64,000 nt of DNA from NCBI RefSeq assembly GCF_041228405.1, contig NZ_CP133888.1:4030001-4094000 (forward strand). Reading direction: 5' to 3'. This stretch comes from Salinilacustrithrix flava. GTDB lineage: Bacteria > Actinomycetota > Acidimicrobiia > Acidimicrobiales > Salinilacustritrichaceae. Under the pieces are notes generated by a model that was not told the origin of the DNA, did no database searches, and saw only the letters and a program-made list of their open reading frames with translations. A program made the translations under genes and the position numbers. This document shows, in pieces, positions 16,513 to 26,300 of this stretch (position 1 is its first letter; the number at the start of each line of letters is the position of its first letter).

Positions 16513-19472
16513 ACCCGCTCGATCTCGCGCTCCTCGAAGGTCTCGATGATGTCGCCTTCCTTGAGGTCCTGGAAGTCCGACAGACCGACACCGCACTCGA
16601 AGCCGGCACGCACCTCGGTGGCGTCGTCCTTGAACCGCCGCAGCGACTGGATCGAGCCCTTCCAGATGATGGTGCCCTCACGCAGGAAGCGGACCTTGGA
16701 GTTGCGCGTGATGACGCCGCTCTGGACCATGCAACCGGCGATCTTGCCGATGCGGGGCACGGAGAAGATCTCGCGGACCTCGGCCTCGCCGGTGACGACC
16801 TCTTCGTACTCGGGGGCGAGCATGCCGAGCATGGCCGCCTCCATGTCCTCGAGCACCTTGTAGATGATCTCGTAGGTGCGGATCTCCACGCCCTCTTGAT
16901 CGGCGAGCTCGCGGGCCTTGCGGTCCGGTCGCACGTTGAAGCCGATGATGGTGGCGTTGGAGGCCGAGGCCAACTGGATGTCGTTCTCGGTGATGCCGCC
17001 GACGGCCCGGTGCACGAAGCCGATCTTGACGTCGTCGCGCTCGAGCTTCTTCAGGGAGTCGGTGAGCGCCTCGAGGGAGCCGTTCACGTCGGCCTTGACG
17101 ACGAGCGAGAGGGTGGCGACCTCGCCGGCCTGGATGGCGGCGAAGATGTCCTCGAGCTTGGCGCCGCCGCCGGTGGCGGTGGCCTCCCGGCCGAGGTTGG
17201 CCAGACGGTGGAAGTGGTCGCGCTTGGAGGCGACGTCCTTCATCGTCTTGTCGTCGGGGGCGACGACGAACTGGTCGCCGGCGTCGGCCACGTCGGACAG
17301 ACCCAGGACCTGCACGGGCGTGGAGGGCCCGGCTTCCTTGATCTGCTCGCCGTGGTCGTCGATGATCGCCCGGACCCGGCCGAAGGCAGCGCCGGCGACC
17401 ATGGGGTCGCCCACGCGCAGCGTGCCGCGCTGGACCAGGACGGTGGCCACGGGGCCCCGACCGATGTCCAGGTGCGACTCGAGCACGGCACCAGCGGCAC
17501 GACCCTCGGGGTCGGCGCGGTAGTCCTCGAGCTCGGAGACGAGCAGGAGGCTCTCGAGGAGCTCGTCCACGCCCTCGCCGGTGAGGGCCGAGACCTTGTT
17601 GAAGATCGTCTCGCCGCCCCACTCCTCGGGGATGAGGTCGTGCTCGGACAGCTGCTGCATGACCCGGTCGGGGTTGGCCGCTTCGAGGTCCATCTTGTTG
17701 ACGGCCACGATGATCGGCACCTCGGCCGCCTTGGCGTGGTTCAGCGCCTCGAGCGTCTGGGGCATGACGCCGTCGTCAGCGGCCACGACCAGCACGACGA
17801 TGTCGGTGGCCTCCGCACCACGGGCGCGCATGGCGGTGAACGCCTCGTGTCCCGGGGTGTCGATGAAGGTGATCCGCTGGTCGTTCTTGACGGCCTGGTA
17901 GGCGCCGATGTGCTGGGTGATACCACCGGCCTCGCCGGCGACCACGTTGGCCTCGCGGATGTGGTCGAGGAGCTGGGTCTTGCCGTGATCGACGTGACCC
18001 ATGATCGTGACGATCGGGGGTCGGGACGGGGAATCGTCGTCCTCGTCGTCGTCGCCGAGCAGCTCGTCGACGCCGAGGCGCTTCTGCAGCTCGACCTCGG
18101 CTTCCTCGCCCGGGTTGACCAGGCGGATCGTGGCGCCGAGCTCGGCGGCGAACAGCTCGATCATGTCGTCGGAGAGCGACTGCGTGGCCGTGACCATCTC
18201 GCCCTGCTCCATGAGGAAGCGCACGACGTCGGACGCGGTGCGGTTCAGCTTGGGGCCGATGTCCTGGGGCGTCGAGGCGCGCTCGATGACGACCTCGTGG
18301 TCCGGGATCGGAGCGTCATGGGGCGTGAAGCTGGGAGCCTCGATGGGCTGCAGCTCGTCGCGGTTGCGGCGACGACGACCGCCACGGCGCTTCGGTGGGC
18401 GGCGACCGCCACCGGGGCCGGGACGACCACCACCGGGACCGCCACCGGGGCGGGGGCCGCCGGTGTTGGCGGGCGGGGGCGTGTAGCGGACCTGACCGGC
18501 CGCGCCACGGCGGGCGGGGCGGTTGCCCGGACCGCTCGGGGCGGGGGCCGGACCGCGGCCACCAGCGCCGGGCGGCGGCGGGATCGGCTTGCCGCCGCGG
18601 GAGATCATGGGACCCGGGGGCGGCGGGATCGGCTTGCCGGACGCCGACTTGGGCGGCGTCTTCGAGCCCGGCTTGGCACCGGGGTCGTTGACTGCCGTCG
18701 GCGGACGGGGCGCGTCGGATGCGGCCGGGGCCTCGGGGGCCTCGGGCGGCGCCGGAGGTGCGGCCGGGGGCGGCGTGGGCGCAGCCGACGGGGGCTTGGG
18801 GGCCTCGCTCGGCGGCTTCGGTGCCGACGCGGCGGGCGCTTCGGCCGGGGGCTCGGGCGCGGCCGCGGGCGGCTTGGGAGCCTCGCTCGGCGGCTTGGGC
18901 GCAGCAGGTGGGGCGGGCGGCGCCGCAGCCGGGGGCTGGGGCGGGGCGGGCGCGGCCGGCTCGTCCTCCTTGGGGCGGGCCGGGGGGTGCTCGCTGCCGC
19001 TGGACTTCACGACGCCCTTCGTGGGGCGCACGGCGGGCGGGCGCGGCATGGGCGCATCGGCCCGACCGGCCTGCGTCGCCGCAGGCGCGGAGGCCGGCGG
19101 CGGCGTGGGGGCGGCGGGCGCGGACGTCTCGTCGGACGCCGCGGGCTGCTCGTCGGCCGGCTCGGGCTGGGGCTTCGGCTTGGGGGCCACGGCCTTCTTG
19201 GCCACGACCTTCTTGGCCGGCGCAGCCTTCTTGGTCGCGGGGGCCTCGGCCTCCGCGGCTGCCTTGCCGTCGCCATCGCCGGTGTCGGGCTTGGGCTCGC
19301 GCACCAACCCCTCACGCTCCGCCTTGCGGCGGACGCGATCAGCCTGCGGCTCCACGATGCTCGAGGAGTGGCTCTTGACGCCGATCCCGAGCGAGTTGCA
19401 CAGGTCGACGGTCTCTTTGTTCTCGAGTCCGAGCTCACGTGCGAGCTCGTACACCCTGATCTTGCCTGCCAA
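16509..19472 (-). CDS. infB: translation initiation factor IF-2
   Basis: IF-2 is a GTPase that delivers fMet-tRNA to the 30S subunit. The 987 residues comprise an N-terminal IF2_N module (KIRVYELARELGLENKETVDL), a very long Pro/Ala/Gly-rich linker (about 45-365) ending in an Arg/Gly-rich patch, a second IF2_N-like segment, the G domain (GHVDHGKTQLLDHI near 487, DTPGHEAF, NKMD), and domains II to IV. The translated start is TTG at 19472 with no strong Shine-Dalgarno sequence; the conserved N-terminus begins there. The long linker is normal for actinobacteria. It is followed by DUF503 with a GTGA overlap and preceded by ylxR (52-bp gap). Confidence 0.97.
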   Translation of the reverse strand: MAGKIRVYELARELGLENKETVDLCNSLGIGVKSHSSSIVEPQADRVRRKAEREGLVREPKPDTGDGDGKAAAEAEAPATKKAAPAKKVVAKKAVAPKPKPQPEPADEQPAASDETSAPAAPTPPPASAPAATQAGRADAPMPRPPAVRPTKGVVKSSGSEHPPARPKEDEPAAPAPPQPPAAAPPAPPAAPKPPSEAPKPPAAAPEPPAEAPAASAPKPPSEAPKPPSAAPTPPPAAPPAPPEAPEAPAASDAPRPPTAVNDPGAKPGSKTPPKSASGKPIPPPPGPMISRGGKPIPPPPGAGGRGPAPAPSGPGNRPARRGAAGQVRYTPPPANTGGPRPGGGPGGGRPGPGGGRRPPKRRGGRRRRNRDELQPIEAPSFTPHDAPIPDHEVVIERASTPQDIGPKLNRTASDVVRFLMEQGEMVTATQSLSDDMIELFAAELGATIRLVNPGEEAEVELQKRLGVDELLGDDDEDDDSPSRPPIVTIMGHVDHGKTQLLDHIREANVVAGEAGGITQHIGAYQAVKNDQRITFIDTPGHEAFTAMRARGAEATDIVVLVVAADDGVMPQTLEALNHAKAAEVPIIVAVNKMDLEAANPDRVMQQLSEHDLIPEEWGGETIFNKVSALTGEGVDELLESLLLVSELEDYRADPEGRAAGAVLESHLDIGRGPVATVLVQRGTLRVGDPMVAGAAFGRVRAIIDDHGEQIKEAGPSTPVQVLGLSDVADAGDQFVVAPDDKTMKDVASKRDHFHRLANLGREATATGGGAKLEDIFAAIQAGEVATLSLVVKADVNGSLEALTDSLKKLERDDVKIGFVHRAVGGITENDIQLASASNATIIGFNVRPDRKARELADQEGVEIRTYEIIYKVLEDMEAAMLGMLAPEYEEVVTGEAEVREIFSVPRIGKIAGCMVQSGVITRNSKVRFLREGTIIWKGSIQSLRRFKDDATEVRAGFECGVGLSDFQDLKEGDIIETFEEREIERV

Positions 19473-19524
19473 AAGTCTTCGTTTCGCCTTGCGTTACGTC
19501 AGTAGGGATCTGCTGCGCGACCAG

Positions 19525-19808
19525 TCATCCTCGCGCGTTCTGCTCTGGGTCACGAACCGAGTCAGCGGCGTTGTGCACCGCGGACTCGACCGAAGCGTGA
19601 TCGACCGGGCCTCGGAAGGCTCGTTCGAACGCCCGGCGGCGCAGCGCCAGCGCCGCGCACTCGGAGAGCGTCGCGATGCACAGCCATGCGCCCCGACCAG
19701 GGAGTGTACGACCGAACTCGACCGTTCCCTCCTGGCTTCGGACCATGCGGACCAGTTCGTCGGTTCCAGCAGACCGCTGGCAACCGATGCAGGTCCGCGT
19801 CGGCGAGC

Positions 19809-19812
<4 letters not shown>
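19525..19812 (-). CDS. ylxR: YlxR family RNA-binding protein, probable CTG start
   Basis: The 95-residue protein is a DUF448/YlxR protein: RTCIGCQRSAGTDELVR at the N-terminus, TLPGRGAWLC in the middle, and ALRRRAFERAFRG after it. YlxR is a small nucleoid- or RNA-binding protein between nusA and infB. The essential RTCIGC motif lies upstream of the first ATG (19746), and no ATG, GTG or TTG precedes the motif in frame. The only sensible start is CTG at 19812, which overlaps the nusA stop as CTGA, in the same way that many neighbours overlap as GTGA or ATGA. Coupled re-initiation at a CTG codon is inferred. Starting at 19746 would remove about a quarter of the protein. Confidence 0.85.
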
Positions 19813-21235
<1,423 letters not shown>

Positions 21236-21239
<4 letters not shown>

Positions 21240-21760
21240 GTCGATCGGGGTTCCTTGCTTCGTGCGGTCTTCTTCTGCGGAGACTTCTTGGGGGACTTGC
21301 CCGGCTTGTCGGGGTTGCCCCAGGTGAACACGGTGCGGGCCCGCTCGATGTCGGCGATGTCGAGCGTGCGCTCGCCGCCGTCCTCGAGGTCCACGGTGAC
21401 CGTGGTGTCGTCGGCGGCGCGCAGCGTGCCGCGGACCCGGCGCTCGCCCTCGACCTGTGGGTTGGTGCGGATGGTGACCTCGTCGCCGACGGCGCCGGCG
21501 AAGTGCTCGGCCGTGCGCAGGTTGCGCTCCAGGCCGGGGCTGGTGACCTCGAGGGTGTAGGAGCCGCTGATCGGGTCCTGCTCGTCGAGGACCTCGTTGA
21601 GCTGGCGGGAGACGCTGGTGATGGTCTCGAGGTCGACGCCGTCGGCGCGGGTGAGCGCGACGACGAGCTTCCCGCCGGCGAGGGTCACGTCGTAGATGTC
21701 GGCCCCGGCCTCGGCGGCGAGGGGCTCGACCAGGCTGCGGACGAGATCGGTCTTGGCCAT
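21236..21760 (-). CDS. rimP: ribosome maturation factor RimP
   Basis: RimP assists 30S maturation. The protein has 174 residues from ATG 21760: LVRSLVEPLAAEAGADIYDVTL, DPISGSYTLEVTSPGLERNLR and a C-terminal SH3-like domain (DLEDGGERTLDIADIERART), then a Lys/Ser-rich tail. The start is fixed by a strong Shine-Dalgarno sequence (gaggaggtg) about 6 bases upstream. It is the first gene of the rimP-nusA-ylxR-infB unit and is preceded by a leader with a 10-bp hairpin. An in-frame opening extends 21 codons upstream through that hairpin and is discounted. Confidence 0.95.
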
Positions 21761-21803
21761 GGCGTGCACCTCCTCGGGCGTGTCGGGGTCCAGAAAGCAG
21801 AGA

Positions 21804-21826
21804 AGCGTGGGCCCGAGGCCCACGCT
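21804..21826 (-). promoter_or_regulatory. 10-bp stem-loop in the rimP-nusA leader
   Basis: agcgtgggcc and ggcccacgct form a perfect 10-bp stem with a 3-base loop. On the minus strand it is followed by a pyrimidine-rich stretch (TCTCTGCTTTCT). It lies between a likely -10 (21854-21859) and the rimP ribosome-binding site, so it could be an attenuator or terminator within the operon leader, or a terminator for proS. Confidence 0.55.
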
Positions 21827-21853
21827 CCGAGCAAGGAACGAGTTCGGCTGACG

Positions 21854-21859
21854 ACTCTA
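21854..21859 (-). promoter_or_regulatory. candidate -10 box for the rimP operon
   Basis: TAGAGT on the minus strand lies 94 bp before the rimP ATG, just after the end of proS. It fits the actinobacterial TANNNT pattern; the -35 region is weak. It would give a leader of about 85 bases. Confidence 0.4.
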
Positions 21860-21873
21860 CCCGAAGGTCCGAC

Positions 21874-23289
21874 TCAGTACGAGCGAGCGCAGATCGCGTA
21901 GAGGCCGTCTTCGTCCTCGTCGTCCGGCACGCTGCCGTCCTCACGCTGGATGCAGCGCACGGTGACCGCCTTCGTGCCCAGGCGGGCGGCGGCCTGCTCC
22001 CCGGCGACCACCGGCCACGGGACCCGGGCGAAGCCGGTCGATGCTGCCTCGAGCACGCCCTCGACCGAGTCGACGTCGGTGGTGCGCTCGTCGCGCATCG
22101 TCGTGGCCTCGGCGAGCAGGTCGGCCTGGATCTGCTCCAGCAGGCGCGGCACGGTGGTGGCGATCTCGGTGAGGGGCACGGGCGTCTTCTCCCCCGTGTC
22201 GCGGCGCACCAGCACGGCCTGGCCGTCGGCGACGTCGCGTGGCCCGATCTCGAGGCGGATCGGCACGCCCTTGAGCTCCCAGTCGGTGGAGCGCCGCCCG
22301 AAGGCGGTGTCGACCCGGTCGTCGAGGCGGGAGCGCACGCCGGCGCGCACCAGCTCGTCGTGGATGCCCTCGGCGACGCCGCCGGCACCGTCCTCGTCGC
22401 GGATCACGAGGACCACGACCTGGATGTGGGCGAGGCGGGGCGGGACCCGCAGGCCCCGGTCGTCGCCGTGGCACATGATGAGCCCGCCGACCATGCGGGT
22501 GGAGCTGCCCCACGACGTGGTCCAGCACAGCTGCTGCTTGCTGTCGGCGTCGAGGTACTGGATGTCGAAGGCCTTGGCGAAGTTCTGGCCCAGCTCGTGG
22601 CTGGTGCCCATCTGCAGCGCCTTGCCGTCGCGCATCATCCCCTCGCAGGCGAGGGTGTTGATGGCACCGGCGAAGCGGTCGTAGCTGGGCTTGATGCCCA
22701 CCAGCACCGGCATGGCGAGGATGTCGACCATGAAGGCCCGGTAGGCATCCTCCAGGATCCGGGCGGCGTAGGCGGCGGCGTCCTCGCGGGTGGCGTGGGC
22801 GGTGTGGCCCTCCTGCCAGAGGAACTCGGTGGTGCGCAGGAACAGGCGGGGGCGCAGCTCCCACCGCACCACGTTGCCCCAGGCGTTCAGCAGCAGCGGC
22901 AGGTCGCGGTAGCTCTGGATCCACTTGCCCATGTACTCGCCGATGACCGTCTCCGACGTGGGGCGCACCACGATGGGCTCCTCGAGCTCCTTGCCGCCGC
23001 CGTGGGTGACGACGGCGAGCTCGGGGCTGAAGCCCTCGACGTGGTCGGCCTCCCGCTTGAGGTAGCTCTCGGGGATGAAGAGGGGGAAGTAGGCGTTCTC
23101 GGCCCCGCAGGCCTTGATGCGCAGGTCCATCTCGGCCTGCATGCGCTCCCACAGGCCGTAGCCGTAGGGGCGGATGACCATCGTGCCCCGCACCGGCCCG
23201 TTGTCGGCCAGCTCCGCCTTGTTGAGGACGTCCTGGTACCAGCGGGGGAAGTCCTCCGCCTGGGGGGTGAGCACGGGTGCCTTGGCCAT
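21874..23289 (-). CDS. proS: prolyl-tRNA synthetase, ProRS type 3
   Basis: ProS charges tRNA-Pro. The 471 residues and layout match the compact eukaryote/archaeal-like (type 3) form rather than the larger bacterial form with an INS editing domain: class II motif 2 (RWELRPRLFLRTTEFLWQEGHTAHAT), motif 3-like GLIMCHGDDRGLRVPPRLA, the anticodon-binding domain, and the C-terminal tail ending in ARSY. The Zn-type Cys cluster often present in this form is not evident. ATG 23289 has no Shine-Dalgarno sequence, but a -10 hexamer lies 6 bp upstream, so it looks leaderless. In actinobacteria proS commonly follows ispG; here about 24 kb separates them. Confidence 0.95.
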   Translation of the reverse strand: MAKAPVLTPQAEDFPRWYQDVLNKAELADNGPVRGTMVIRPYGYGLWERMQAEMDLRIKACGAENAYFPLFIPESYLKREADHVEGFSPELAVVTHGGGKELEEPIVVRPTSETVIGEYMGKWIQSYRDLPLLLNAWGNVVRWELRPRLFLRTTEFLWQEGHTAHATREDAAAYAARILEDAYRAFMVDILAMPVLVGIKPSYDRFAGAINTLACEGMMRDGKALQMGTSHELGQNFAKAFDIQYLDADSKQQLCWTTSWGSSTRMVGGLIMCHGDDRGLRVPPRLAHIQVVVLVIRDEDGAGGVAEGIHDELVRAGVRSRLDDRVDTAFGRRSTDWELKGVPIRLEIGPRDVADGQAVLVRRDTGEKTPVPLTEIATTVPRLLEQIQADLLAEATTMRDERTTDVDSVEGVLEAASTGFARVPWPVVAGEQAAARLGTKAVTVRCIQREDGSVPDDEDEDGLYAICARSY

Positions 23290-23295
23290 GGGCCG

Positions 23296-23301
23296 AGACT
23301 A
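23296..23301 (-). promoter_or_regulatory. -10 hexamer for leaderless proS
   Basis: TAGTCT on the minus strand ends 6 bp before the proS ATG, which has no ribosome-binding site. This implies proS is transcribed from its own promoter, independently of the RHS gene upstream of it. Confidence 0.5.
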
Positions 23302-23352
23302 CGGGCGCGGTGCCGGCCGCCCGGAGTCCGCATTCCGCGTCCTCGGCGCCCG

Positions 23353-26300
23353 TCAGCACGAGACCCGGTTCTCGAGGGCATCGCCGCCCACACCGAGGAG
23401 GAACTCGAAGACTCGCTCCGCGAACGGCTGCGCGGCCTCCCGGACCCCCTTGGCGATCGCCTCGCTGAGTCCGAGGCTGGCGAGCTCGCCCACGTACGAG
23501 GCGACGAAGGCCGCGCAGACGTTGAACGGCTTCCCGCGGTTGTCGGGGTTCCCACGGAAGTCGCCGTAGCTCGACGCCACACCGAACAGCGACTTGCCCG
23601 CCAGCATCAGGGCGAGCACCGGCACGAACGTGACCACCGCTGTCTTGCTCGAGAACCCGCCGAGGAAGAAGAAGTTCTTCACGGTCCCGGCGATGCCGAC
23701 GCCGACGCTGCCCACGATGACGTGGGCGGCAGCCCCCACCAGCGCGCCGACGATGAACCCCCGCCAGAAGGCTTCCCACGCCCGGCCGGCCGGAGCCTGG
23801 AACGCCTTCACGAGACCCGTCACGATGCCCGAGGCCACCGCGACCTGCACGAGCGACGGCGCCAGGCCGGTCGGGTCCTCGAAGCTGAGCGGGTTGGCCC
23901 TCGAGTACAGGTAGGGATGCCGGCTCAGCGGATCCGCGAGCACACCGGGAAGCCGGTCGACCCCTGTGAACCGGCCGGTCTCGGGTCGGTACTGCCGAGC
24001 CCGGAGGTGGTAGAGCCCGGTCTCGTCGTCGAGCCGCTGTCCGGCGAAGGCGTACGGCGTCGGGTTCTGACCCGCGGCAGCCACCCGCTCCCCGAACGCG
24101 GCGAACGTCTCCGTCGCCGTGACCTGCCCGAGGTCGTCGGTCACCGCCCGGATGCTGCCGATCTCGTCGGCGTGCAGGTAGCTCGAGACGCCGCTCCGGT
24201 GTTCGTTGAGCGGATCGAGGCCGAACGTGGCGGTCGCGACCGTGGCACCCGACGCGTCGTGCTCGACGGCGACCTCGCTGGTGCCCGTCGGCGAGAGCGG
24301 GTCGACGAGGAAGCCGACCGACCCTCCGGCGCCCGCACGTGCCACCCGTTCGCCGTTGGCGTCGTAGGTGTACCGGGTCACACCCCCGGCGTGGACCGCG
24401 ACGGTCATGAGGCCACGGGTGTCGTACCCGTAGGTCTCGATCGTGCTGCCGTCGCTCCGGGAGACCTGGTCGCCGTTGGCGTCGTAGGCGAAGGCCACCC
24501 CGCCAGCCGTGAGCAGCCGGTTCTCGGCGTCGTAGGTGTACTGCTCGACCGAGCCCGTGCTGTCGGTCGCCGTCAGCCGGTTCCCGACCGGGTCGTAGGT
24601 GTAGGACCTCGATCGCAGCACCGTGCCGTCTCCGGCCTCGTGCGTCTCCTGGACCACGCGTCGGCGCGAGTCGTACTCGAACTCCGACGTCGAACCGTCG
24701 GCAGCGGAGATGGCGGTGACGTCCCCGACGGCCGAGCGGTCGTAGACGAACCGCTCGAGCACGGAGGCACCCGAGCGGTGCTCGATCGTGGCCGGCCGGT
24801 GCATGGGATCGAAGGTGCGGACGGTCTCGGTCCCGTTGGGGTGGGCTGTCCGCGTCGGCCGACCCGCGAGGTCGTACGAGAGCTCAGAGAGCCCGCCTTG
24901 CGGGTCGATGACGGTGACCAAGCGGTTGGCGGCGTCGTAACCGTACGACGTCGCTTCGGCAGTGCCACCCGCTGCCTGCGCCGTCATCGACGTGCGGTTC
25001 CCCGCGTCGTCGTAGCTGAAGCTCATCCGCGAGCCGTCGGGGTGCTGGATGGCGGTCAAGCGGTCGAGCGCGTCCCGCGCGTAGGTCGTCGTCCCGCGCT
25101 CGTCCCTCGTCTCGACGAGCGCGCCCGTCGCGTCGTAGCTCCGGCCGATCCCCCGACCGTCCGGGAACGTCTGCTGGATCACCCGGCCCGCACCGTCCGT
25201 GACGACCGTGGTGGTCTGACCGGCGCGGTCGGTGAAGGCGGTCGGGACGCCTGCTGCGTCGTAGCTGATCTGCTCGCGAAGACCCGACGGGAAGAAGGTC
25301 TCCACGAGGCGGCCGGCCCGGTCGTAGCGGTGTCGGGTCGTGTGCCCGTTCGCGTCCGTGACCGACGACAGGTTCCCCGCGAGGTCATAGGACGCCCGCG
25401 TCGTGGCACCGCCTGGTTCCACGACCTCGATCAGGGAACCGGCGTCGTCGTAGCCGAAGCGCGTCTCGTTGCCTGCCGCATCGACGTGGACCACGAGGTT
25501 GCCGGTGGCGTCGTAGCCGAAGGTCTCCGTCGTGGCGTCCGGATGCGTTGTCGAGATCCGACGCCCCGATGCGTCGTACGCGTGGGCGGTGACGCCACCC
25601 ACCGGATCCTCCTCGCTCACCAGCTGGCCCGCGGCGTCGTAGGCGAACCGTCGGACGGCTCCGAGCGGATCGGTCGCGGTGGTCACACGGCCAGCCAGGT
25701 CGTAGGTGTAGGTGGTCTGACCGCCGCGGGCGTCGACCTCCTTCACGACCTGGCCTGCCGGGTCGTACTCGGTCGACACGGTGGTCCCATCGGGCCGCGT
25801 CTGGCTGACGGGTCGGCCCATGCCGTCGTAGGCGAAGCTGGTCACGCCCCCTTCGGGGTCGGTGGCCGTGGCCCGCTCCCCGTCGGACGTGTAGGTGAAG
25901 GTCGTGGTGCCGAAGCCCGGAACCGTGACCGCCTGCTCGAGGCCGACGGCGTCGAGCACGACCTCGGCCCGTCGACCGGTCGGGTCCTGGACCCCGGTGA
26001 GGGCGCCCAACGGGTCGTACTCGAGCGTCGAGGTCGCATCCGCGCCGTCAGTGACGGCCGTGGGCAGACCGCGACGGTCGTAGGAGACCTCGGTCGTCGA
26101 TCCGTCGGGCCCGGTGACGGTCACCGGCTGACCGAGGTCGTCCCGACCCACCGAGGTGGTCCGACCGAGCGGGTCGACAGCACCGACCAGGGCGCCGCGC
26201 GCGTCGTAGGAGTACGTCGTCGTCGCGCCCGACGCGTCGGTCATCGTGCGGACGTTGCCCCTGTCGTCGTACGAGAGGCGCTCGACCACGACACCGGCAT

